Program-made: the position numbers and the translations under genes
The notes under the pieces: generated by a model
The model's input: only the letters and a program-made list of their open reading frames with translations
The model's database searches: none
What the model was told of the DNA's origin: nothing
Shown: positions 1 to 5,774 of the stretch, piece after piece
Layout: every line of letters starts with the position of its first letter
Position numbering within the stretch: the stretch's first letter is position 1
DNA from: Alphaproteobacteria bacterium
GTDB taxonomy: Bacteria; Pseudomonadota; Alphaproteobacteria; Micropepsales; Micropepsaceae
Assembly: GCA_028869725.1 (NCBI GenBank)
Contig: JAGWRJ010000878.1
Span: 1 to 5,774 of the forward strand
Reading direction: 5' to 3'
DNA: 5,774 nt

Positions 1-1
1 C

Positions 2-103
2 CGGTTATCGGATGTCACCACTGATTACGACCCGTACTCAGGCATTCCACTGATGAGTGCAATTCCGGTTTCTCTGCACCCCATCAAACCCGATCTACAT
101 TAA
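2..103 (+). CDS. Possible 3' end of a convergent gene, unknown product (partial)
   Basis: Plus-strand frame 2 is open from the left edge of the window to a TAA at 101-103, giving 33 codons that end in ...HPIKPDLH. The other two plus frames, and all three minus frames, carry stops within the first 100 bases or so. The amino-acid composition looks protein-like (mixed D, Y, P, I, L, V), and the stop sits directly before a hairpin, as is common at convergent gene ends. I recognise no domain and cannot assign a function. An open run of 33 codons can occur by chance at this GC content, so this is only a candidate and needs sequence to the left of the window. Confidence 0.3.
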   Translation, partial: RLSDVTTDYDPYSGIPLMSAIPVSLHPIKPDLH

Positions 104-127
104 AGCCTTGGGCCACTAACCAAGGCT
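104..127 (-). terminator. Candidate intrinsic terminator after the catabolic operon
   Basis: There is a perfect 8-bp inverted repeat, AGCCTTGG at 104-111 and CCAAGGCT at 120-127, with an 8-nt loop. Read on the minus strand, the stem begins 35 nt after the stop of the crotonase-fold gene and is followed by TTTAATGT, a short imperfect T-run. Read on the plus strand it follows the TAA at 101-103 immediately, but no T-run comes after it. It is therefore a plausible, not strong, terminator for the minus-strand transcript, and could also protect the end of a convergent plus-strand transcript. Confidence 0.45.
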
Positions 128-162
128 GGCTCACGCGCGCTGCCATCACGCGCCTGCTCGCC

Positions 163-960
163 TCATCTGCCTCGAAACACCGGCCGGCGCTTTTCACGGA
201 AGGCCCGAAGGCCCTCAGCAAAATCCTCGCTTGCAGCGCATAGAAGCTGATTGCGATTTTCGATCGCCATCGCTGCTTCAAGGCTCGGCGCATCCACCGC
301 CAGCCCCAGGCCCTCCTTCGTCATACGCAGTCCGATAGGCGATGTTGCGAGCATATCATCGATATAGGACTGGGCCAGCGATCCAAGCGCGTCATCCGAG
401 ACCACCTCTGAAACAAGGCCGGTTGCAAGTGCGCGGCGCGCATCAATGAACCGTCCGGTCATCATCAGTTCAGAAGCAACCGAAAGACCGACGACGCGTG
501 GCAAGAAATAGCTCACACCCATATCGCAAGAAGACAGACCCAGGCGAATAAAGGCGGCGTTCATTTTCGCACTTTCACCAGCCAGGCGGATATCCGAGGC
601 CAGCGCGAACGCAAAACCCCCACCTGACGCTGCACCGTGAATCAGTGCGATGATCGGCTGCGGACAACGGCGCATGCGCAGATAGACATCCGCGAGGTAG
701 CCCTGAAAGCCGAAGCCCCCGCCAAACGGCGGCTCCTCACCGCCATGGGCCTTGATATCCAGTCCCGCACAAAATGCCCGGCCCGCACCACGCATAACCA
801 CGATCCGACACCCGCGGTCATGAAAGAGCCGACCAAAGTAATCTGAGAGCTCACCCACCATCTGGGTTGTGATGGCATTAAGCGCCTGCGGACGATTGAG
901 GGTAAGCCAGTGCACATCCCCTGTAACCTCGACCGCGATCGTCTCGTACGCGTATGTCAA
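163..960 (-). CDS. Enoyl-CoA hydratase/isomerase (crotonase-fold) family protein, atypical active site
   Basis: This 265-aa cytoplasmic protein has the full length of the crotonase family, whose members act on acyl-CoA thioesters (hydration, double-bond isomerisation, hydrolysis and others). Family signatures are the N-terminal LTLNRPQALNAI (19-30), the first oxyanion-hole segment FCAGLD (63-68), the second, HGAASGGGF (108-116), and the C-terminal FAEGLRAFREKR (247-258). In my alignment to rat mitochondrial hydratase, Glu144 falls on Ala117 and Glu164 on Phe137, so both catalytic glutamates are missing. The segment RLGLSSCDMGVSYFLPR (139-155) keeps an aspartate, Asp146, near where dienoyl-CoA isomerases hold a catalytic Asp. 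The exact reaction is therefore open. The start is TTG at 958-960: a GGGAGG ribosome site lies 5 nt upstream, no ATG, GTG or TTG occurs in frame between it and the upstream TAG at 1036-1038, and this N-terminus fits the family. It is the last gene of the set, 161 nt after the acyl-CoA dehydrogenase. Confidence 0.9.
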   Translation of the reverse strand: MTYAYETIAVEVTGDVHWLTLNRPQALNAITTQMVGELSDYFGRLFHDRGCRIVVMRGAGRAFCAGLDIKAHGGEEPPFGGGFGFQGYLADVYLRMRRCPQPIIALIHGAASGGGFAFALASDIRLAGESAKMNAAFIRLGLSSCDMGVSYFLPRVVGLSVASELMMTGRFIDARRALATGLVSEVVSDDALGSLAQSYIDDMLATSPIGLRMTKEGLGLAVDAPSLEAAMAIENRNQLLCAASEDFAEGLRAFREKRRPVFRGR

Positions 961-965
961 CGACG

Positions 966-971
966 CCTCCC
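966..971 (-). promoter_or_regulatory. Shine-Dalgarno site that supports a TTG start
   Basis: The minus strand reads GGGAGG here, 5 nt before the TTG at 958-960. This is close to the ideal AGGAGG sequence at a usual spacing, and is the main reason to accept the rare TTG as the start of the crotonase-fold gene. Confidence 0.65.
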
Positions 972-1121
972 GATTTGCCTTTAATCTTGTTATTGGCTGA
1001 TCCGTGTCGTGGAGACCGGACCAGAGCCGGTGGCGCTAGGAACGAACCCGATCCTCATCGAAGGGCTGAGGGGCACCCGCCAGCCATTCCATGTTTCAGC
1101 GCCTGGCACCGCTCGCGCGCA

Positions 1122-2264
1122 TCATATGCTGCGCGAGATCACTTCCTTCATGATTTCGGAGGTGCCGCCATAAATTCGCTGTACCCGGGCATCCCGCCAC
1201 AACCTGGCAATGTTATACTCATTCATATACCCAGCGCCCCCATGAAGCTGGAGCGCAGCATCAACCACGCGCCACTGCAGTTCGGTGTGCCAGAGCTTTG
1301 CTGACGACGCCTCCGCCGCATCAAGCTTTCCTTCAATATGACGCTGTATTGCCCAATCAAGATGCGCCCACCCCACCTGAAGCTGAGCAGCCAGGTCCGC
1401 AAGCGTAAACTTCGTATTCTGAAATTCAAATACCGTTGTCCCGAAGGCGCGCCGTCCCTTGGTATAGGCAACTGCTTCATCGAAGGCGCGTTGAGCGCCA
1501 GCTTGTCCCGCAACGGCGATGGAAAGCCGCTCCTGCGGCAACTGACGCATGAGATAAGCGAAGCCCCGCCCCTCTTCTCCCAGAATATTGGCTTTGGGCA
1601 CCCGCACATGGTCAAAGAAGAGCTCTGACGTATCGGCTGACTTCTGGCCAATCTTGTCGAGATTGCGGCCTCTCTTAAACCCGTCCCGATCGGCCTCTAC
1701 CAAAACGAGCGAAATGCCACGGCTGCCGGCAGAAGGATCTGTCTTGGCTACGACTACGATAACATCGGCGTTTTGCCCGCTCGAAATGTAGGTCTTCGAT
1801 CCGTTGACGACATAGTGGTCGCCATCTCGTACCGCCGTCGTGCGAATGGCCTGCAGGTCAGATCCGGTGTCCGGCTCTGTCATGGCCACGGCTGCGATCA
1901 CGCGTCCGGCAACCATCTCGGGCAACCAGCGCTTCTTCTGTTCCTCCGAGCCGTAATTCACAAAGTAATCGACAATGATGTCTGACTGCAGCGAGATATT
2001 GACCGAACTTCCGGCGTAGGCGACCTCCTCGGTCACTACCGAGTTGAAGCGGAAATCAAGGCCGAGCCCGCCATACTGCTCTGGTACCTGAGGGCACAGA
2101 AGTCCAGCTTCACCGGCCTTCGCATAAAATGCGCGATCGACGATGCCGGCTTCTTCCCATTTTTCGAGTTCCGGCATCATCTCCCGATCCAGGAACTTGC
2201 GGACCTGGTCGCGGAACAACAAATGAGATTCGTCGTAGATGGAACGGCGGGTCGTATCGAGCAT
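1122..2264 (-). CDS. Acyl-CoA dehydrogenase, long-chain (LCAD)-like
   Basis: This is a 380-aa FAD-dependent flavoenzyme of normal family length that would oxidise an acyl-CoA to the trans-2-enoyl-CoA and pass electrons to electron-transfer flavoprotein. The order is an N-terminal helical domain (about 8-120), a middle beta domain with AMTEPDTGSD (127-136), and a C-terminal helical domain with RRAFG (271-275), QLHGGAGYMNEY (339-350) and IYGGTSEIMKE (364-374). The residue matching the catalytic Glu376 of medium-chain enzymes is Gly366. The sequence LPQERL (242-247) instead places Glu245 where long-chain and isovaleryl enzymes carry their base, so the enzyme should be active. Its resemblance to human LCAD as I recall it is strong throughout, but substrate length cannot be read from this. 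The start is taken as ATG at 2262-2264, because AGAAGG lies 6 nt before it. An in-frame GTG one codon upstream (2265-2267) would be only 3 nt from that site. It lies 36 nt after the SDR gene. Confidence 0.93.
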   Translation of the reverse strand: MLDTTRRSIYDESHLLFRDQVRKFLDREMMPELEKWEEAGIVDRAFYAKAGEAGLLCPQVPEQYGGLGLDFRFNSVVTEEVAYAGSSVNISLQSDIIVDYFVNYGSEEQKKRWLPEMVAGRVIAAVAMTEPDTGSDLQAIRTTAVRDGDHYVVNGSKTYISSGQNADVIVVVAKTDPSAGSRGISLVLVEADRDGFKRGRNLDKIGQKSADTSELFFDHVRVPKANILGEEGRGFAYLMRQLPQERLSIAVAGQAGAQRAFDEAVAYTKGRRAFGTTVFEFQNTKFTLADLAAQLQVGWAHLDWAIQRHIEGKLDAAEASSAKLWHTELQWRVVDAALQLHGGAGYMNEYNIARLWRDARVQRIYGGTSEIMKEVISRSI

Positions 2265-2270
2265 CACAAA

Positions 2271-2276
2271 CCTTCT
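2271..2276 (-). promoter_or_regulatory. Shine-Dalgarno site of the acyl-CoA dehydrogenase gene
   Basis: The minus strand reads AGAAGG, 6 nt before ATG 2264 and 3 nt before the in-frame GTG 2267. The spacing favours the ATG. Confidence 0.6.
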
Positions 2277-2300
2277 TCATAATCGTGCGCAAATACTGGC

Positions 2301-3083
2301 TCAACCACAACCCGTTACACCGCCGTCGACAGGAAGCACGACGCCTGTAACGTAGGCGCCGGCCCGTGAGCACAAAAAGACGGCAGCGCCGCCGATATCA
2401 TCCTGCTCCCCGACCCGCCGCATCGGAATGGTCGCCAGTATGTCCTCCTCCATGCGGTCCAGCATCGGTGCCAGCATCTTGGAGGTGAACGCGCCGGGCG
2501 CAATCGCGTTTACCCTGATGTTATCCTTTACCAGCCGGGACGCAAGGACGCGGGTCATTTGATGCAGCCCGGACTTGGATACAGCGTAGGAGACTGCATC
2601 AAACACGGCCGACACATGCAATCCGTCAATCGACCCTATATTGACCACGGATGAGGGCGACTGCGCCGCCGCCCGCTTTTTGAGAAGTGGCAGCAGCGCT
2701 TGAGTAAGAAAAAACACAGACTTGAGGTTCAGGTCCATGACCTTGTCCCAGCCTGCCTCAGGAAAGCTCTCGATCGGCGCGCCCCATGTGGTGCCGGCAT
2801 TGTTAACGAGTATGTCCAGTGCCGACTCTGTCTTTCCCAGATGGTCTGCCACGCGACGGATCTCTTCCAACCGGGAAATATCGGCCGGAAGTGGTACGCA
2901 CGGGCCAAATTGCGCAAGTTCACTGGCCGTGGCGTCACAGGCCGCGGCCTTTCGCGACGTAACGTAAACTTTGGCACCGGCCTGCAGAAGGGCCGTGGCG
3001 ATCATCTTGCCGATGCCGCTTGTTCCGCCGGTAACGAGGGCAACCTTGCCGTCAACTCGAAATAGCTGTTGGATTGAAGTCAT
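2301..3083 (-). CDS. Short-chain dehydrogenase/reductase, RhlG/FabG-like
   Basis: This 260-aa classical SDR would interconvert an alcohol and a ketone with NAD(P)(H) in the cytoplasm. The Rossmann motif is TGGTSGIG (18-25), the adenine-side acidic residue is Asp68 (ADIS), and NNAG is at 94-97. The catalytic set appears complete: Asn119, Ser151, Tyr166 and Lys170 (YAVSK), followed by APG (195-197) and the C-terminal PVDGG (251-255). Arg44 after the second strand (VTSRK) suggests NADP(H). The overall pattern, including LVNNAGTTWGAPIESFP, GWDKVM and LLPLLK, resembles the RhlG group of beta-ketoacyl reductases as I remember it. No rhamnolipid genes are visible, so RhlG function is not implied. 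The ATG overlaps the stop of the MBL gene (TGATG) and has no clear ribosome site of its own, which suggests translational coupling. In this setting a role in oxidising a hydroxy intermediate is plausible but inferred. Confidence 0.92.
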   Translation of the reverse strand: MTSIQQLFRVDGKVALVTGGTSGIGKMIATALLQAGAKVYVTSRKAAACDATASELAQFGPCVPLPADISRLEEIRRVADHLGKTESALDILVNNAGTTWGAPIESFPEAGWDKVMDLNLKSVFFLTQALLPLLKKRAAAQSPSSVVNIGSIDGLHVSAVFDAVSYAVSKSGLHQMTRVLASRLVKDNIRVNAIAPGAFTSKMLAPMLDRMEEDILATIPMRRVGEQDDIGGAAVFLCSRAGAYVTGVVLPVDGGVTGCG

Positions 3084-3085
3084 CA
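3081..3085 (-). promoter_or_regulatory. TGATG stop/start overlap coupling two genes
   Basis: The TGA of the MBL-fold gene (3083-3085) and the ATG of the SDR gene (3081-3083) share one base. The 17 nt before the ATG read as GTTTGAAATCTG-type sequence without a purine-rich ribosome site, so the SDR is probably translated by ribosomes that finish the MBL gene. Confidence 0.7.
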
Positions 3086-3970
3086 GATTTCAAACACCGG
3101 GCTAAATCCGGTGCCCTTTTCAACGATACGCACGGCGTGCCGCCCGGCAAAATGCGCTGGGAAGACCAGTGCCCGGGTTTGTGCAGCTTCCTCAATTACG
3201 GCGCGGCGGGTTTTCCGCGCTGCCGAACCGTCTTCGCAAAATGCACTGTTCCACTCCGGATGAAGGATCTGCATCGGGCTGTGCATGATGTCGCCTACAA
3301 ACATTGCCCGCTCACCGGCCGACTGCACGCGCAGAAACATGTGTCCCGGTGTGTGGCCAGGACCTGCGGCGAGCGTAAGCCCTTCCGCGATGACGTGCCC
3401 GGCCTCCACCAGTTCGTGACGGGCCAGATCCAGGATCGGCTGAACGCTGTCTTCGAAGACGTTCTGGTTCACGGCTCGGCCGCCTTCTGAGGCGTGCCCC
3501 AATGCAGGATCCCAATAGCTGCGATCTATCCGGGGTAGAATGTATTTCGCGTTGGCAAAGCTGGGCACCCATTGACCATCCACCTGCCGTGTATTCCAGC
3601 CCACATGGTCAATATGAAGGTGAGAACAGACGACAATGTCTATGTCCTCTGGTCTAAAGCCCGCCTTCTCCAGATTGGAGAGATAAGGAGTTCTGAGATT
3701 ACTGAATATCGGAATGCCAGGGCGTGGCTTGTCATCACCTGAGCAGCTGTCAAAGAGTATTTTTTGACCACCTACTTCCAGAAGCCAGCTTTGCACATAG
3801 CCGACAATCATGTTCGAGCTGGGGTGATAGTGCTCCGGCACAATCTGGGAGACATTGGCATTGAATATGTCCTCACTGTAGTCCGGAAACAGGAATTGCG
3901 GGGGAGAAAACTCCCCCGCCCATTCCTCAATCCGATGAACAGTGATGTCGCCGACGCGGAATTTATCCAT
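3083..3970 (-). CDS. MBL-fold metallo-hydrolase, lactonase-type
   Basis: This 295-aa protein has no signal peptide and is probably cytoplasmic. It carries a complete di-metal site of the metallo-beta-lactamase fold: HLHIDH (His117, His119, Asp121, His122), GHTPGH (His206), GD (Asp227) and PAH (His273). This ligand set is the same as in N-acyl-homoserine lactonases of the AiiA/AttM kind and related esterases and phosphotriesterase-like enzymes. Hydrolysis of a lactone, ester or thioester is therefore likely, but the fold alone does not fix the substrate. The region after the main motif (WVPSFANAKYILPR, 134-147) is typical of the proteobacterial MBL group often labelled only as hydrolase. The start is ATG 3968-3970, with GGAAG only 2 nt before it, so initiation may be weak or aided by the upstream gene. 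It lies 31 nt after the TonB-dependent receptor and overlaps the SDR gene by 1 nt. Confidence 0.92.
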   Translation of the reverse strand: MDKFRVGDITVHRIEEWAGEFSPPQFLFPDYSEDIFNANVSQIVPEHYHPSSNMIVGYVQSWLLEVGGQKILFDSCSGDDKPRPGIPIFSNLRTPYLSNLEKAGFRPEDIDIVVCSHLHIDHVGWNTRQVDGQWVPSFANAKYILPRIDRSYWDPALGHASEGGRAVNQNVFEDSVQPILDLARHELVEAGHVIAEGLTLAAGPGHTPGHMFLRVQSAGERAMFVGDIMHSPMQILHPEWNSAFCEDGSAARKTRRAVIEEAAQTRALVFPAHFAGRHAVRIVEKGTGFSPVFEI

Positions 3971-3976
3971 TGCTTC

Positions 3977-3994
3977 CAGGCGTGTCCGCGCCTG
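3977..3994 (-). other. Intercistronic hairpin between receptor and MBL genes
   Basis: There is a perfect 6-bp inverted repeat, CAGGCG and CGCCTG, with a 6-nt loop inside the 31-nt gap. On the minus strand it is followed by GAAGCAATG, not by a T-run, so it is not a classical terminator. It follows a run of six G directly after the receptor stop, and its 3' arm abuts the weak GGAAG ribosome site of the MBL gene. It could modulate translation or act as an RNA-stability boundary between receptor and enzymes. A chance GC-rich palindrome is also possible. Confidence 0.35.
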
Positions 3995-4001
3995 CCCCCC
4001 T

Positions 4002-5774
4002 TTAGAAGTCGTACCCCAACGTCACACCAAAGGTACGAGGCGGCATTAAGGTACCAACCCGGATGCTGCCATAGAGTGGCGCCGTAACGATGTCGTTTGC
4101 GAGTGCATATTGGTCAGTGAGGTTACGCACCCAGAGCGTCGCGGAAATATGGTCGTTTCCATCCGGAACAAACCGCACGAGCGCATTCACCAGCGCGTAG
4201 CCACCCTGCATCGCATCCTGGTTGTTGTATTCGTTGAAGTAGACCTTGTCCTGCCAGGTCATATCCGCATGAAGCTGGGCTGTTCCAAGCTTTGGCATTT
4301 GGATCGTGTAGGTGGCCCCGCCGCCGAACGAAAACTGCGGTGCGTTTGGGAGGGTATTACCCTTCAGGCTGATAAGGGCAGGGTTACTCGGGCAGGCCGG
4401 GTAAACCGGTCCCGGTGGGACACCCTGGCGATAGTATGAGGTGCAGAAGTTTGTAAACTCCGCATTGAGGTAGGTGCCATAGGCGTTGACTGTCAATGCA
4501 TCCGTCGGGCTGGCGCTGACATCGAACTCGACGCCATAGTTGCGGGCGGCGGCTGCATTACGGGTCTCAACGATGCTCTGTGCATTCACAAAGCTGACCT
4601 GGAGGTCCTTGTAATCGTAGTAGAAGGCTGCGGTGTCGAACTGCAGGCGATCGTGCAAGGCACTGAGCTTCATGCCACCTTCATAGTCCCAGACATATTC
4701 GGGATTGATGACGGGGTTTTCGCTTCCGATATTGATGGTTCCGGATTTGAACCCGCGGGTAACAGTTGCATAGAAGTTCAGATTGTCGCTCGGCTGATAT
4801 TGCAGCGTGAACTTGGGGGTAACAGCACCCCAGCCGCGGCTCTGATCGGTGGGCACATTGATGCCCTCAGCCTGGAATACGAAGGATCCGGTACCGGCTT
4901 TGTGTTCGTAATTGTAACGTGCGCCTGCCGTGACCTTGAGGTGCCGCATGAGCTTATAGGTACCCTGCACGTAGACGCCGTAGGCATTCGTGCTCGTCGC
5001 CCCAAGCTGACGATAGTACATATTGTCAAAATAGTTGGCAGGCAGGTTCGTGCCCAGAAGACCGTTGAAGTACACGGCGAGGTTCACCGTCGGCACGAGC
5101 ACTTCACCGTTGAGCCGTTCGTGGAAGTACATGGCACCGGCCAGCAGTTCCAACCTCTTCCATACATAGTCAGCCGTAAATTCCTGGCTGAACGTCTGGC
5201 TGTGCTCGATGTAGTTGTTCTGACCGAACATCTCGACGTTCGACGCATCCAGATCGTCGCGGTTGAAGCGCTGGAAATTGCGGTAGGACGTGGTGGAGGT
5301 AAAGGTCAGCGCGCCAGGCGTCCATGTGACAATGGCGGTTGCACCTTCGCTCTCACGCCGATTGATAGGTTCCTGATCGGAGTAGATGTTACGCAGGTTG
5401 GGTGCTTTGCCCAGGCTGGCATAATAACCAAAGATGGTCTGCCCGCCCGGGAGATAGTTGAAGGCGAGCTTGTTCTCAGGGACGACCGTTGTACCAAAAT
5501 AATGGAACGCGTAGTCGTGATCATGTTCGCGATAATATTCGCCGATCAGTTCAACATCGAGGTCCGATCTCGGCTTCCACTCGAGCGTTCCACGATAGGC
5601 CTGCGAACGGTGATCATCGACGGCAGCACCGGTGAAGAGATTCTTGCCATACCCGCCGCGGGACTGGATGTCCGTGGCAAGGCGACCCATCAGTGTACCG
5701 CTGTCATTAAGCGGACCGCTGACCGCGCCCTCGAAGCTGAAGAGATTGTAGTTGCCGGCCGTGACGTGGGCATA
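4002..5774 (-). CDS. TonB-dependent receptor, C-terminal part (5' end outside window)
   Basis: The frame stays open to the right edge, giving 590 residues. The Met at 5688-5690 is internal, because the 28 codons before it (AHVTAGNYNLFSFEGAVSG...) continue the normal receptor sequence at the end of the plug and start of the barrel. With family lengths of about 750-850 aa, the missing part should be the signal peptide, TonB box and most of the plug. Barrel signatures, counted from the first visible residue, include TRGFKSG (339-345), NPEYVWDYEGGMK (357-369), LPNAPQFSFGGG (475-486), RNLTDQY (550-556), and a C-terminal PPRTFGVTLGYDF ending in Phe, as expected for BAM-assembled outer-membrane proteins. 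Two cysteines (444 and 461) flank a Pro/Tyr-rich stretch that is probably a surface loop, possibly disulphide-linked. The protein would import a ligand across the outer membrane using TonB energy. Clustering with acyl-CoA catabolism genes suggests an organic substrate, not a siderophore, but this is inference. Confidence 0.95.
   Translation of the reverse strand, partial: YAHVTAGNYNLFSFEGAVSGPLNDSGTLMGRLATDIQSRGGYGKNLFTGAAVDDHRSQAYRGTLEWKPRSDLDVELIGEYYREHDHDYAFHYFGTTVVPENKLAFNYLPGGQTIFGYYASLGKAPNLRNIYSDQEPINRRESEGATAIVTWTPGALTFTSTTSYRNFQRFNRDDLDASNVEMFGQNNYIEHSQTFSQEFTADYVWKRLELLAGAMYFHERLNGEVLVPTVNLAVYFNGLLGTNLPANYFDNMYYRQLGATSTNAYGVYVQGTYKLMRHLKVTAGARYNYEHKAGTGSFVFQAEGINVPTDQSRGWGAVTPKFTLQYQPSDNLNFYATVTRGFKSGTINIGSENPVINPEYVWDYEGGMKLSALHDRLQFDTAAFYYDYKDLQVSFVNAQSIVETRNAAAARNYGVEFDVSASPTDALTVNAYGTYLNAEFTNFCTSYYRQGVPPGPVYPACPSNPALISLKGNTLPNAPQFSFGGGATYTIQMPKLGTAQLHADMTWQDKVYFNEYNNQDAMQGGYALVNALVRFVPDGNDHISATLWVRNLTDQYALANDIVTAPLYGSIRVGTLMPPRTFGVTLGYDF

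Noticed and set aside
1015..1031. Inverted repeat ACCGG/CCGGT with a 7-nt loop downstream of the acyl-CoA dehydrogenase gene, considered as a terminator.
   Set aside because: The stem is only 5 bp and no T-run follows it on the minus strand.
1036..1092. An 18-codon minus-strand ORF (ATG at 1090-1092, TAG at 1036-1038) in the gap between the acyl-CoA dehydrogenase and crotonase genes.
   Set aside because: It is very short, has no convincing ribosome site (only AGGCG about 8 nt upstream) and no recognisable features. It is most likely chance, though a leader peptide cannot be formally excluded.
961..1121. A separate promoter for the crotonase-fold gene in the 161-nt gap.
   Set aside because: AT-rich stretches such as AACAAGATTAAA exist on the minus strand, but I could not find a -35/-10 pair with convincing sequence and spacing.
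954..1304. Open plus-strand frame over the gap and the end of the acyl-CoA dehydrogenase gene, and other open frames opposite the five genes.
   Set aside because: Their translations show no domain or protein-like pattern, and they lie antisense to well-supported genes, so they are shadows.
5688..5690. Met codon as the start of the TonB-dependent receptor.
   Set aside because: The reading frame continues without a stop to the window edge with typical receptor sequence, and the protein from this Met would lack the signal peptide and plug.
1..5774. CRISPR arrays, tRNA or rRNA genes, insertion sequences, long direct repeats or attachment sites.
   Set aside because: I saw no repeated spacer pattern, RNA gene signature, transposase sequence or paired terminal repeats when reading the window.

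Overview
The window looks like part of a Gram-negative proteobacterial chromosome. The evidence is an outer-membrane TonB-dependent receptor, tightly packed catabolic genes, moderately high GC (mid-50s per cent by eye), and the use of TTG and possibly GTG starts. The receptor resembles those that are abundant in sphingomonads and other alphaproteobacteria, and in some lipid- or steroid-degrading gammaproteobacteria. The sequence alone does not settle which group it comes from.

Five genes lie on the minus strand, so they are transcribed from right to left. In order they are: a TonB-dependent receptor (4002 to the window edge, 5' end missing); a cytoplasmic MBL-fold hydrolase with lactonase-type metal ligands (3083-3970); a RhlG-like short-chain dehydrogenase/reductase (2301-3083); an acyl-CoA dehydrogenase of the long-chain (LCAD) type (1122-2264); and an atypical crotonase-fold protein (163-960). 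The first three gaps are 31 nt, a 1-nt overlap (TGATG) and 36 nt, which supports one transcript. The last gap is 161 nt, so the crotonase gene may have some expression of its own. An 8-bp hairpin with a short T-run lies 35 nt beyond the crotonase stop and is a candidate end of the operon. A short frame on the plus strand, open from the window start to a stop directly before that hairpin, may be the tail of a convergent neighbour.

The inferred logic is uptake followed by catabolism. The receptor would bring a scarce or bulky molecule across the outer membrane. The MBL enzyme would open an ester, lactone or similar bond. The SDR would act on an alcohol or ketone. The acyl-CoA dehydrogenase and crotonase-fold protein would carry out beta-oxidation-like steps on a CoA thioester. 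No CoA ligase, thiolase or regulator is visible, so the substrate cannot be named. The most unusual point is that the crotonase-fold protein appears to lack both catalytic glutamates of true enoyl-CoA hydratases, so its reaction may not be simple hydration.
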